Source of the DNA: Actinoplanes sichuanensis
Lineage (GTDB): Bacteria; Actinomycetota; Actinomycetes; Mycobacteriales; Micromonosporaceae
Assembly (NCBI RefSeq): GCF_033097365.1
Contig: NZ_AP028461.1
Coordinates: forward strand, 7,068,001 to 7,132,000
Direction of reading: 5' to 3'
DNA length: 64,000 nt
Below are positions 51,435 through 59,356 of the stretch, one piece after another. A model generated the notes under the pieces. It did no database searches. It had not been told where the DNA came from and saw only the letters and a program-made list of their open reading frames with translations. The stretch's first letter is position 1; each line of letters begins with the position of its first letter. The position numbers and the translations under genes are program-made.

Positions 51435-51453
51435 AATGAAAACCATTAGCATT
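51435..51453. promoter_or_regulatory. Second Zur-like box
   Basis: AATGAAAACCATTAGCATT is an imperfect dyad; TGAAAACCATTAGCA matches TGAAAATGATTTTCA at 11 of 15 positions. It resembles the reverse complement of the box at 47004 (AATGAAAACGATTGTCGTT). It lies directly after the stop of the sortase-anchored gene and ~50 bp before the next start, so it marks a second zinc-responsive promoter inside the cluster. Confidence 0.65.
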
Positions 51454-51501
51454 AGGACGTCGCCGGGCACGCGTCCGGCGTACCACGAAAGGGTGGAAAC
51501 C

Positions 51502-52143
51502 TTGCGAAGACTGCTCATCGGTGGCGGCGTTCTCGTCGCCGCCCTTCTGGGCGGCGGTGTGCCCGCCCAGGCCTCGCCGGTCGTCGTGCTGAGCTCCGGT
51601 CATGTCGACGTCGTCGATGTGGCCTACGAGGACGGTGCACTGGAGATCGGGCTGCACGACGAGACCGTCGAGCCCGATGTGGAACGGGACGCCGACGACG
51701 TCGTCCTGCTCGTCAAGAACGCCGCGAAGACCGCGGTCCCGGCCGACCCGGCCTACGGGTTCCTCGGTACGGCCGGCAAACCGACCTGGATCCTGCCGGA
51801 GATCCAGAACGAGGAGCTGCTCTGGCCCGGCATCGCCACCGAGGAGATCGCGGACGGCGTGTTCGCCGGTGACACGGTGACGCTGAACGTGGAGAAGGTG
51901 ACCGGCTCCGGCCGTCTCGCGATCTTCACCGAGAACGCGCTCGGCACCCCGGACGTACTGGTGAACAGCGCGGACGGGCTGCCCGACGCGGTCGGCCTGG
52001 AGACCGGCACGCACCTGCACACCAGCTGGGCGTTCTCGAAGGCCGGGGTCTACCTGGTCAAGGTCCGGGCGACCGGCACCCTGACCGACGGCACCACGGT
52101 CACCTCCGACCCGGCGACCTACAAGATCGTGGTGCAGCCGTGA
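51502..52143 (+). CDS. Secreted single-module anchor-M (surface-anchored repeat) protein
   Basis: 213 residues from TTG at 51502 (AGGGTGG six bases upstream; an in-frame GTG at 51493 has poorer spacing). Signal peptide MRRLLIGGGVLVAALLGGGV ending AQA. The rest is one repeat: SGHVDVVDVAYEDGALEIGL, YGFLGTAGKPTWILPEIQ, LLWPGIATEEI and THLHTSWAFSKAGVYLVKV. No membrane anchor or sorting signal follows, so it is a free or non-covalently held wall protein. The stop overlaps the next GTG (GTGA). It is the first gene after the second Zur-like box. Confidence 0.82.
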   Translation: MRRLLIGGGVLVAALLGGGVPAQASPVVVLSSGHVDVVDVAYEDGALEIGLHDETVEPDVERDADDVVLLVKNAAKTAVPADPAYGFLGTAGKPTWILPEIQNEELLWPGIATEEIADGVFAGDTVTLNVEKVTGSGRLAIFTENALGTPDVLVNSADGLPDAVGLETGTHLHTSWAFSKAGVYLVKVRATGTLTDGTTVTSDPATYKIVVQP

Positions 52144-52763
52144 GGGCCGCCGCCGCGCTGATCACCGCCGCGGCCGTGGCCGTCCTCGCGGCCACCCCGG
52201 CGCAGGCCGCGACGGTCACGCTGACCAGTGGGCACGTCGACGTCCTGGACGTCGACTACAACGCCGGGGCTCTGGTCCTCACCGTCAACGACGACGTGGC
52301 CGAGCGCGACCCGGCCGACGTGGTCCTGCAGGTTCCGGCCGCGGCGAAGGTGGCCGTGCCCAGTGGCAGTGGCTGGTCGTTCCTCGGTGCGCCGGGCGCG
52401 ACCGCCTGGGTGCTGCCGCAGTCCAGCACGGCCGGGCTGCTGTGGGCGGGGTGGAACACCACCGAGATCCCGAGCGGGGTGCTGCAGGGCAACAGTGTGA
52501 CGTTCCGGCTGAACAGCGTCACCGGGCCGGGGAACGTCAGCGTCTACACGGTCTCGGCGGGCACGCCGACCAGGCTGTACGACTCCAGCGACGGCCTGCC
52601 CGACACCCGCACCGTGGCCCGTAACGTGCACGCGCACGCCAACTGGGGCTTCACCGCGGCCGGCACGTACACGGTCACGTTCGAGGTGACCGGCAAGCTC
52701 GCGTCGACCGGCGCGACCGTCACCAGCGGGGCGAAGGCCTTCACCTTCGACGTCCTCCCGTGA
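52140..52763 (+). CDS. Secreted single-module anchor-M protein, paralog of its neighbour
   Basis: 207 residues from GTG at 52140, overlapping the previous stop. Signal peptide MRAAAALITAAAVAVLAATP ending AQA. One repeat: SGHVDVLDVDYNAGALVLTV, WSFLGAPGATAWVLPQSS, GLLWAGWNTTEIPSGVL and NVHAHANWGFTAAGTYTVTF. It lacks an anchor. The strong similarity in length and order to the preceding protein suggests a tandem duplication. A strong terminator follows directly. Confidence 0.85.
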   Translation: MRAAAALITAAAVAVLAATPAQAATVTLTSGHVDVLDVDYNAGALVLTVNDDVAERDPADVVLQVPAAAKVAVPSGSGWSFLGAPGATAWVLPQSSTAGLLWAGWNTTEIPSGVLQGNSVTFRLNSVTGPGNVSVYTVSAGTPTRLYDSSDGLPDTRTVARNVHAHANWGFTAAGTYTVTFEVTGKLASTGATVTSGAKAFTFDVLP

Positions 52764-52766
52764 AGT

Positions 52767-52803
52767 CGGGCCCGCTCCACCGGAATTGGAGCGGGCCCGT
52801 TTC
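52767..52803 (+). terminator. Strong intrinsic terminator-like hairpin
   Basis: CGGGCCCGCTCCA (52767-52779) pairs perfectly with TGGAGCGGGCCCG (52787-52799) and is followed by TTT. It separates the two secreted-repeat genes from the ABC transporter genes. Partial read-through would reduce transporter levels relative to the surface proteins. Confidence 0.8.
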
Positions 52804-52822
52804 ACCGTACCCCCGGAGCCTG

Positions 52823-54298
52823 ATGAAACGCCTGATCGCCGCAGCGGCCCTGCTCACCGTGACCACCGCATGTTCGCCGCCGCCGGCCCTGTCGGCCGGT
52901 GACGGCCGGGTGCAGGTGGTGACCACCACCGGAATCCTCGCCGACCTGGTCCGCAACGTCGGCGGCGACCGGGTGGTGGTCGACGCGATCGTGCCGGACA
53001 ACGCCGACGCGCACGCCTACGAGCCGACGCTGCGCGACGTGCGCAACATCGTCTACGCCGACGTCGCGTTCAGCAACTACCTGATGCTGGAGGCGCAGAG
53101 CGTGATCAAGGCGCTGGACGCGAACCTGCCGGACGGGGTGGAGCAGATCTCGCTCGCCGAGGGCGCCACGAAGTACGCCGCCGAGATCATCCCGCTGGTC
53201 GAGGACGTCTCGCTGGACACCATCTGGCTGGGCCTGCGGGTCGCGGGCCGGGGGGAGCGGCACGGGATGACCCGGTCGACCGACGTGCGGCTGTCGGTCA
53301 CCGGGGTCAGCGGGCCGGGTGAGCTGATCGCCTACCTGACCGGGTCGTTCGGTGAGCCGGCCGTGTTCGTGTCCGGCGGGGCCGGTGCGATGGACCTGCC
53401 GCCCGACGCGCACACCCACATGAGCTGGGCGTTCACCGAACCGGGGGTCTACCGGCTGAGCCTGCGGGCGGACAGTGGGGCGATCCGGCTCGGCGAGGGG
53501 ACCGTGACGTTCGCGGTCGGGGTCGACCCGTACGGCGTGCTTCCCGGAGCGGCGGTGCTGCGGGACGGGCACACCGACATCACGGTCGACGTCGACGGGT
53601 CACAGCTGTACCTCTACTCCGACGACGGGCGGCGGGACGCGTTCGACCGTACCGTCATCGAGGTCCCGGCCAAGGGGTTGCGGGAGGTGCCCGCGGGTCC
53701 GGGGTTCCGCTTCCTGGGCCGTCCCGGCACGCGGATCCATCAGCTGCCGCAGGCCGTGCTCGGCCGGCACGTGCACGGCGAGATCGATCCGCATCTGTGG
53801 CAGGACGTCGGGAACGCGCAGGCCTACACCGAACTGATCCGGGACACGCTGATCGCCGCCGACCCGGCCGGCGCCGCCGCCTACTCCGCCAACACCGACC
53901 GCTACCTGCGGGAACTCACCGAACTCGACGATCATGTGCGGGCCGCGATCGACGCCGTCCCGCGGTCGGACCGCTATCTGGTGACCACCCACGACGCGTT
54001 CGGTTACCTGGCGAAGGCCTACGACATCCCGGTCGCCGGTTTCGTCACCCCCAACCCGGCCGTCGAGGCGAGCCTGGCCGACCGGCGGCGGCTCACCGAG
54101 ACGCTGCGCAATCTGCGGATCCGGGCGGTCTTCCTGGAGCCGAACCTGCGGGCCCGTTCGTCCACGCTCGTCGAGGTGGCCGGCCGGCTGGGGGTACGGG
54201 TCTGCGACATCTACGGCGACGCGTTCGACGACCGGGTGACCTCCTACGTGTCGATGATGCGCTTCAACGCCGACTCCATCCGTACCTGCCTGACCTGA
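52823..54298 (+). CDS. Anchored-repeat-type ABC transporter substrate-binding lipoprotein (ZnuA-like with inserted repeat)
   Basis: 491 residues from the ATG at 52823. Lipobox LTVTTAC (Cys 17). Residues ~28-130 are the N-lobe of a cluster A-I metal-binding protein (TTTGILADLVRNVGGD, DAHAYEPTLRDV with His64). Residues ~130-310 are an inserted surface repeat: a partial one with DAHTHMSWAFTEPGVYRL, then DGHTDITVDVDGSQLYLYS and FRFLGRPGTRIHQLP. The ZnuA fold then resumes with HVHGEIDPHLWQDVGNAQAY, VTTHDAFGYLAKAYDIPVAG and DIYGDAF. The metal ligands of both lobes are kept. It should bind Zn(II) or Mn(II) and feed the permease encoded downstream. Confidence 0.85.
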   Translation: MKRLIAAAALLTVTTACSPPPALSAGDGRVQVVTTTGILADLVRNVGGDRVVVDAIVPDNADAHAYEPTLRDVRNIVYADVAFSNYLMLEAQSVIKALDANLPDGVEQISLAEGATKYAAEIIPLVEDVSLDTIWLGLRVAGRGERHGMTRSTDVRLSVTGVSGPGELIAYLTGSFGEPAVFVSGGAGAMDLPPDAHTHMSWAFTEPGVYRLSLRADSGAIRLGEGTVTFAVGVDPYGVLPGAAVLRDGHTDITVDVDGSQLYLYSDDGRRDAFDRTVIEVPAKGLREVPAGPGFRFLGRPGTRIHQLPQAVLGRHVHGEIDPHLWQDVGNAQAYTELIRDTLIAADPAGAAAYSANTDRYLRELTELDDHVRAAIDAVPRSDRYLVTTHDAFGYLAKAYDIPVAGFVTPNPAVEASLADRRRLTETLRNLRIRAVFLEPNLRARSSTLVEVAGRLGVRVCDIYGDAFDDRVTSYVSMMRFNADSIRTCLT

Positions 54299-54311
54299 GG
54301 AAACCCCTTTC

Positions 54312-55145
54312 ATGAGAACCCTTCTCGCGCTTCTGCTGGTGGTGTCGCCCGGTCCGTCGCTCGACCCGGACCAGCCGTCGGCATCGGGCCGTGCCGTGCT
54401 GGAGACCGGTCACGTCGACATCGGCCCGCGCGTCCGTGCCGGCGAGTGGACGATCCAGATCCACGACGACCATGCGGCGCCGTCGGTGTGGCGGGAGCCG
54501 GCGGACACCGTGCTACGTGTCCTCGACACCGCTGAGCTGGTCGTTCCCGATGACGAGAACTACGCGTTCCTCGGTGCGGCGGCGGGTTCGACGGTGCATG
54601 TCGTGCCGCAGACCGAACGGCCGGGTGTGGTCTGGATCGGCTGGAACACGCAGGATCCCGGGGTACTGGCCACGGCCGGTAGGGGTATCACCATGACTCT
54701 CCGTGGCGTACAGGGTCCGGGCCCGGTCACCGTCTTCCTGCAGTCCGGCAACCTCGGCGCGCCGCAGGTGCTGTGGAGTTCGGCGCGGCCCGTGCCGCAA
54801 CCCCTCTGGGTGGAGCGCAACACGCACACCCACGCCAACTGGGTGTTCGGCGCGCCGGGCGTCTATCTGCTGGCGGTCGGCGTCACCGCCGAACTCCCGG
54901 ACGGCTCCACCGCCGCCACCGACACGGTCCTGCGGTTCGCGGTCGGCGACGCCACCGATCCGGCGGCCGCCTTCGGCGCCGCCTACTCCGTTCCGTCACC
55001 GTCCGCGTCGGTTTCCCCACCCCTTTCCGGTACGGGCTACGCGTTCCCTCTCGGCGCGATAGGCGTCGTGGCCGCCGTCCTGACCATCGGCGGAGTGCTC
55101 CTGCAGCAACGCCGTACCCGCCGCCGAGCCGAGGAGTCCCGGTGA
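54312..55145 (+). CDS. Membrane-anchored anchor-M protein of the ABC cluster
   Basis: 277 residues. Signal peptide MRTLLALLLVVSPG. One repeat: TGHVDIGPRVRAGEWTIQIH, YAFLGAAAGSTVHVVPQTE, GVVWIGWNTQDPGVLAT and NTHTHANWVFGAPGVYLL. A Ser/Pro linker and a C-terminal TM helix (LGAIGVVAAVLTIGGVLL) with a basic tail follow, but no LPxTG-like motif, so it is held by the membrane. It lies between the binding protein and the ATPase, and its stop overlaps the ATPase GTG. This is the TIGR03773-like wall/membrane component of anchored-repeat transporters. Confidence 0.83.
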   Translation: MRTLLALLLVVSPGPSLDPDQPSASGRAVLETGHVDIGPRVRAGEWTIQIHDDHAAPSVWREPADTVLRVLDTAELVVPDDENYAFLGAAAGSTVHVVPQTERPGVVWIGWNTQDPGVLATAGRGITMTLRGVQGPGPVTVFLQSGNLGAPQVLWSSARPVPQPLWVERNTHTHANWVFGAPGVYLLAVGVTAELPDGSTAATDTVLRFAVGDATDPAAAFGAAYSVPSPSASVSPPLSGTGYAFPLGAIGVVAAVLTIGGVLLQQRRTRRRAEESR

Positions 55146-55852
55146 TCGCCCTGGAGATGACAGGTGTCGACGCCGACCTGGGTGGCCGCCCCGTCCTGCG
55201 CGACGTCACGGTCCGCCTGCGGAAAGGTGAGTTCACCGCCCTGCTCGGCCCGAACGGCGCCGGCAAGACCACCCTGATCCGCGCCGCCCTCGGCCTGGTC
55301 CCGCTTCGCGCCGGAACCGTGACCGGCGGCGGCGCCGGTTACGTCCCGCAGCGTCACGAGTTCACCTGGGACTTCCCCGCCTCGGTGGAGGAGGCGGTGC
55401 TCAGCGGTCTGGTCCGCCGGATCGGCCTGCTCCGGCGGCCCCGGGTCGAGCACTGGCAGGCGGCGTGGCGGGCCCTCGATCAGGTACACCTGGCCGACCT
55501 GCGCAAACGGCCGGTCGGCGAGCTCTCCGGCGGCCAGCGGCAGCGGGTTCTGGTGGCCCGCGCCCTGGTCCTGTCACCGCCGGTGCTGCTGCTCGACGAA
55601 CCGTTCACCGGCCTCGACATGCCCGCCCAGGAGACCCTGTCGGAGCTGTTCGCCGAACTGTCGGCGGACCGCGCGGTGCTGATGGCCACCCACGATCTGG
55701 TGGCCGCCGTACACACCTGCGACCGGCTCGTCCTGCTCAACCGCACGGTGATCGCCTCCGGACCGCCGGCCGACATCCGTGATCCGGAGATCTGGATGCG
55801 CACGTTCTCCGTCGGTCCCGGCAGCCACCTGCTCAAAGCTCTCGGAGTGTGA
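55142..55852 (+). CDS. Metal ABC transporter ATPase (anchored-repeat type)
   Basis: 236 residues from GTG at 55142, overlapping the previous stop. All motifs are intact: Walker A LLGPNGAGKTTLIRAALGL, Q-loop AGYVPQRHEFTWDFP, signature GELSGGQRQRVLVARAL, Walker B VLLLDEPFTGLDMP and H-loop MATHDLVAAVH. The short size and the sequence after the Q-loop match ZnuC/MntB-type ATPases of Zn/Mn uptake. It powers the permease encoded two bases downstream. Confidence 0.93.
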   Translation: MIALEMTGVDADLGGRPVLRDVTVRLRKGEFTALLGPNGAGKTTLIRAALGLVPLRAGTVTGGGAGYVPQRHEFTWDFPASVEEAVLSGLVRRIGLLRRPRVEHWQAAWRALDQVHLADLRKRPVGELSGGQRQRVLVARALVLSPPVLLLDEPFTGLDMPAQETLSELFAELSADRAVLMATHDLVAAVHTCDRLVLLNRTVIASGPPADIRDPEIWMRTFSVGPGSHLLKALGV

Positions 55853-55853
55853 C

Positions 55854-56714
55854 GTGTCCCCGCTTCAGTTCCTCGCCGACCTGCTCAATCCGGACCTGGC
55901 GTTCCTGCCGAAGGCGCTGCTGATCGCGGTCCTGGCCGCGGTGATGTGCGGTGTCGTCGGCTGCTACGTGGTGCTGCGCGGGATGGCGTTCATCGGCGAC
56001 GCCGTCGCGCACGCGGTCTTCCCCGGCCTGGCCATCGCGTTCCTGTTCTCCGGCAGCCTGGTTCTCGGCGGCACCGTCGCCGGAGTGGTGACCGCCCTGC
56101 TGGTGAGCCTGTTCGCGCAGAACCGCCGGCTGAAGGAGGACTCGGTGATCGGGATCTTCTTCGTCGCCGCGTTCGCCCTCGGCATCGTGATCATCTCGCG
56201 GGCCCCGGGGTACGCCGGCTCGTTGCAGCAGTTCCTCTTCGGGTCGATCACCGGCATCCCCGACCGGGACCTGTACGTGGTCGGCGGCGCCACGGGCGCG
56301 GTGCTGCTGGCCACCCTGCTGCTGCACAAGGAGTTCGTGGCGGTGACCCTGGACCGGGAGATGGCCCGGGCTCTCGGGCTCCGTGTCCTCTGGCTCGACG
56401 TCACCCTGTACGTGCTGGTCACGGTGGCCGTGGTGATGGCCGTCCAGACGATCGGCAACATCCTGGTGCTGGCGCTGCTGGTCACCCCGGCGGCCACCGC
56501 CCGGCTGCTGACCGACCGGCTGCCGACGATGATGTGGCTGGCGCCGGTGATCGGCGCCGGATGCGCGACGATCGGCCTCTACCTGTCCTGGTCGTGGGAT
56601 CTGCCGACCGGCGGGACGATCGTGCTGACCCTGACCGCGGCGTTCCTGCTGGTCCAGCTACTCGCGCCGCGTCACGGACTGCTGCCCCGGCTGGTCACGG
56701 CGGGAGGGGCCTGA
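55854..56714 (+). CDS. Metal ABC transporter permease (ZnuB/ABC-3 family, anchored-repeat type)
   Basis: 286 residues from GTG at 55854, one base after the ATPase stop codon. Eight or nine TM helices. Family landmarks: LRGMAFIGDAVAHAVFPGLA, LKEDSVIGIFFVAAFALGIV, LQQFLFGSITGIPDRDLYV, ALGLRVLWLDVTLYVLVTV and TIGNILVLALLVTPAATARL. It forms the channel for zinc or manganese across the cytoplasmic membrane. It is the last gene of the cluster; the stop lies in the loop of a bidirectional terminator. Confidence 0.92.
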   Translation: MSPLQFLADLLNPDLAFLPKALLIAVLAAVMCGVVGCYVVLRGMAFIGDAVAHAVFPGLAIAFLFSGSLVLGGTVAGVVTALLVSLFAQNRRLKEDSVIGIFFVAAFALGIVIISRAPGYAGSLQQFLFGSITGIPDRDLYVVGGATGAVLLATLLLHKEFVAVTLDREMARALGLRVLWLDVTLYVLVTVAVVMAVQTIGNILVLALLVTPAATARLLTDRLPTMMWLAPVIGAGCATIGLYLSWSWDLPTGGTIVLTLTAAFLLVQLLAPRHGLLPRLVTAGGA

Positions 56715-56725
56715 CCCCTCCCGCC
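56699..56725. terminator. Bidirectional hairpin between permease and M28 peptidase genes
   Basis: GGCGGGAGGGG (56699-56709) and CCCCTCCCGCC (56715-56725) pair perfectly around a 5-base loop CCTGA that contains the permease stop codon. It sits between convergent genes, so it can serve both. No T-run is present on either side. Confidence 0.7.
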
Positions 56726-56731
56726 GCGGCG

Positions 56732-58138
56732 TCACACCGGACCGGCGGTGGCGTAGGCGGCCGAACCGATCAGCTCCATCGACACCTGGAGGCGTTCCAG
56801 GCTGATGTTCTTGGCGATGGTGTCCTCCGGGCTGTGGTACGGCGGCTCCAGCAGGGCCGGGCTCGCCTCACCGCGCCAGGAGAAGTTGGCGGCGGCGATC
56901 CCCACCTCCTGGAACGACTGGTGGTCACTGGAGCCGCGCAGGGTGACCGGGGAGATCCGGGGTTGGTAGCCGAGCCGGGTCGCGGCGGCGGTCACCTCGT
57001 CGGTGGCCCGGTTCGCCAGGCCGGTGAAGGAGAGCAGCCAGTATCTGGTGGCCGGGTCCCAGCTGGTGGCGACCATGTCGTTCTGGTAGACGGCCACGAT
57101 CCGGTCGCGTTCGGCCTGCGGCAGTTGCGCCACGTAGTAGCGGGAGCCGAGCAGACCCTGTTCCTCGGAACCCCACAGCGCGAACCGGATGTTCGCCTGG
57201 GTGGGCAGTTTGCGCAGCACCCGGGCCAGTTCGAGGCAGAGGACCGTACCGGAGCCGTCGTCGTTGGCCCCGGGCGCGCCGATCACCGTGTCGTAGTGGG
57301 CGCTCACCATCACGACCGGCCCGTCGGCACTGGCCCGGCGCCGCTCGGCGAGGACGTTGTGCGAGGTCAGGCCACGGTGGGCGGCCGTCGACACGGTCAG
57401 TCGCAGGCGTCGGCCGGCGGCCAGCAGGTCACGCAGGCGGTGCTTCTGCGCCTGGGCCACACCGACCACCGGGATCGGCACACCGGTGGTCGCCGACCCG
57501 GGCAGGGTGGGGCTGAACGCGGCGGCCCGGCGCGGCTCGACCAGGTCGATCGGCAGCAGGACGACGGCCGAGGCACCCTTGGCGACAGCGGTGGCGACCA
57601 GGGCCTCCCGGTCGGCGGCCACGTAGTCGATCAGCACGATCTTCCCGGTCACGTCCTCCGGGTAGTCGGCGGCGGCACCGGCGTGTACGTCCACGACGTC
57701 GCCGCGGACCTTGACGTCCAGAGCGGCGTGCGGTGAGGCACCGGCCTGCCAGCACAGGTCCCGGGGCAGGCCGTGGTGGGCGTCGAGCTGGGCCAGGAAC
57801 TTGTCGGCCACGGTGAACGGCTGGCGCGTCACCTCGTATCCGAGACCGTCCAGGACGCCGGAGAGGTAGTCGGCCGCCCGGTGCTCGGAGCGGGTGCCGC
57901 CGATCCGTGGGCCGATGCCCTGCGACAGCACCTGCAGGTGCCACAGGGCCCGCTCGGCCGAGACCCGGGCCGCGACCCGCTCGTCGCCGGCGGTCAGGGT
58001 GGGTGGGCCGGCCGCACCCGGCCGCCGGTCGCCGACCGCCCACGCGGGTGCCGGTAGGGCGACGCCGGCCGCGCCGCCCAGGGCGACCGTCAGCATCCGG
58101 CGCCTGCTCAGTGAAGATTTCTGGCCTGGTGTGTCCAA
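56732..58138 (-). CDS. Tat-exported M28-family zinc aminopeptidase
   Basis: 468 residues from TTG at 58138 (G-rich SD GGGGGAG). Leader SSLSRRRMLTVALGGAAGVA is a twin-Arg signal ending AWA. A PA-like insert (~130-240) precedes the M28 core. Zinc ligands are visible: MVSAHYDTVIGAPGANDDGS, LWGSEEQGLLGSRYY with the catalytic and ligand Glu pair, and GSSDHQSFQEVGIAAANFSW with the final His. Members release amino acids from peptide N-termini outside the cell. Being a zinc enzyme, its place next to the zinc uptake cluster is notable but may be chance. Confidence 0.9.
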   Translation of the reverse strand: MDTPGQKSSLSRRRMLTVALGGAAGVALPAPAWAVGDRRPGAAGPPTLTAGDERVAARVSAERALWHLQVLSQGIGPRIGGTRSEHRAADYLSGVLDGLGYEVTRQPFTVADKFLAQLDAHHGLPRDLCWQAGASPHAALDVKVRGDVVDVHAGAAADYPEDVTGKIVLIDYVAADREALVATAVAKGASAVVLLPIDLVEPRRAAAFSPTLPGSATTGVPIPVVGVAQAQKHRLRDLLAAGRRLRLTVSTAAHRGLTSHNVLAERRRASADGPVVMVSAHYDTVIGAPGANDDGSGTVLCLELARVLRKLPTQANIRFALWGSEEQGLLGSRYYVAQLPQAERDRIVAVYQNDMVATSWDPATRYWLLSFTGLANRATDEVTAAATRLGYQPRISPVTLRGSSDHQSFQEVGIAAANFSWRGEASPALLEPPYHSPEDTIAKNISLERLQVSMELIGSAAYATAGPV

Positions 58139-58290
58139 GACTCCCCCTCGCTGAAAGGGATCGCCCAGCCCGGTCGGGATGACGATCCTCGCGAGAGAAA
58201 GACTATGGTCGATATCCACGTCGGACAATGAATCGGGCGCGGACGGCGGGCAGGCACCCCCTGCCGCCCGCCGTCCGCCGGACGTGCCGA

Positions 58291-58680
58291 CTACTGGAAG
58301 CTGACCGCCGTCGGGCGGACCACGTAGACGACACGGTGCTCGACGTCGCCGGGCGGGAGGGCGATGTCGAGCCGGTACCGCTGGGCGAGCTCGGCGAAGA
58401 ACACACCCTCGGTGTCCGGATCGATCCGCTCGACCGTGCCGCGGACCTCGAGATAGCGGTACGGCTGCTCCGGATCGTTGATCGAGAGGCTGATCCGCGG
58501 CTCGCCCACCACGTTGCGGTACTTACGGCGCGTGGTCGTGTTGGTGAACCGCAGGAACTCGCCGTCGAAGGCGAACCACATCGGGTTGACCTGCGGCTCG
58601 CCGTCGTCGCGCACGGTGCCGAGGTGACCGAAGAGCGGCCGCTCCAGCAGGTCGGTGTGACTGTCCGGGATGATGCTCAT
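58291..58680 (-). CDS. PPOX-class F420-dependent oxidoreductase
   Basis: 129 residues from the ATG at 58680 (an in-frame ATG at 58698 would add six). Split-barrel sequence: LLERPLFGHLGTVRDDGEPQ, VNPMWFAFDGEFLRFTNTTT, RRKYRNVVGEPRISLSINDP, YRYLEVRGTVERIDPD. This is the Rv1155-like actinobacterial group that binds F420 (or FMN) and reduces small organic molecules. It is divergent from a MarR gene, an arrangement typical of a repressor-enzyme pair. Confidence 0.9.
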   Translation of the reverse strand: MSIIPDSHTDLLERPLFGHLGTVRDDGEPQVNPMWFAFDGEFLRFTNTTTRRKYRNVVGEPRISLSINDPEQPYRYLEVRGTVERIDPDTEGVFFAELAQRYRLDIALPPGDVEHRVVYVVRPTAVSFQ

Positions 58681-58704
58681 GTGACAGGACTCTGTCATAC
58701 AACA

Positions 58705-58721
58705 GGGTTCTTAGACAACCC
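58705..58721. promoter_or_regulatory. Candidate MarR operator
   Basis: GGGTTCTTAGACAACCC has 5-bp inverted arms (GGGTT/AACCC) around a 7-base centre. It lies between the divergent PPOX and MarR starts, 23 bp before the latter. Direct overlap with both promoters would allow MarR to repress both genes. Confidence 0.45.
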
Positions 58722-58743
58722 GGGTCCGTGGCAGAATGCCGTC

Positions 58744-59187
58744 ATGAGCGCGATCGATGACCGGCTGAGCCTCGAAGACCGGCTGGGCCTCGTCATCAAA
58801 CGGGCCGAGCAGGCCCTGATCGCCCGCAAGACCGCCGCCCTGCGCGAGTTCGGCCTGACCGTCCCGCAGTACGCGGCGCTGCTCCTGCTCTCCACCGGCG
58901 ACGGCATGTCCGCCGCCCAACTGGCCCGGGAGTCCCTGGTCACCCCGCAGACGATGGCCACCGTGCTGACCAACCTGGAAACCAAGGGCCTGATCGGGCG
59001 CGACCAGTCCCCGCTGCACCAGAAGGTCGTCGTCAACCGGCTCACCCCGGCCGGCGCGGCGCTCCTCGCCGACGCCGACGCCGCGGCCGTCCGGATCGAG
59101 CGGTCACTCGCCGCCGCCTACACCGACACCGAGCGCGAGCAGCTGACCGCGCTCCTCGAGCGGGCGATCACCACCCTCACCACCTGA
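58744..59187 (+). CDS. MarR-family transcriptional regulator
   Basis: 147 residues. The helical dimerisation part RLGLVIKRAEQALIARKTAA is followed by the winged HTH: GLTVPQYAALLLLSTGDGMS, AAQLARESLVTPQTMATVLT, NLETKGLIGRDQSPLHQKVV and the C-terminal helix TEREQLTALLERAITTL. The wing Arg/His pattern fits DNA binding at a 16-20 bp palindrome. It most likely regulates the divergent PPOX gene and itself, with an unknown small-molecule ligand. Confidence 0.9.
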   Translation: MSAIDDRLSLEDRLGLVIKRAEQALIARKTAALREFGLTVPQYAALLLLSTGDGMSAAQLARESLVTPQTMATVLTNLETKGLIGRDQSPLHQKVVVNRLTPAGAALLADADAAAVRIERSLAAAYTDTEREQLTALLERAITTLTT

Positions 59188-59304
59188 CCACTCGTTCGTA
59201 GTACCTGTCCCGAACGTGCTCCGGTCGAACCGGAGGTGACGCGCCCGCGGCGGTGCTGTCGCCCGATAGAGGTGTTGACCGCCATCTTTGCGTCCGTCAA
59301 TTCT

Positions 59305-59348
59305 GTCCCGCGTCGCGAGAGCTGAGGTCCCGCGTCGCGAGAGCAGAG
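59305..59348 (+). repeat. 22-bp tandem duplication in the cvnA leader
   Basis: GTCCCGCGTCGCGAGAGC(TG/AG)AG-type units lie at 59305-59326 and 59327-59348 and differ at one position. Each contains the dyad CGCGTCGCG. The second ends in the purine-rich SD region (AGAGGAGA) of the sensor gene. It could duplicate a regulator site or simply be slippage in the leader. Confidence 0.7.
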
Positions 59349-59356
59349 GAGACCTG

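Noticed and set aside
50767..51500. Extension of the 51502 gene upstream to 50767
   Set aside because: The extra residues are Arg/Gly low complexity overlapping the sortase-anchored gene; the signal peptide starts at the TTG with SD at 51502.
56732..58138. M28 zinc peptidase as part of the zinc-uptake regulon
   Set aside because: It is convergent with the transporter, separated by a terminator, and has no Zur-like box upstream of 58138.
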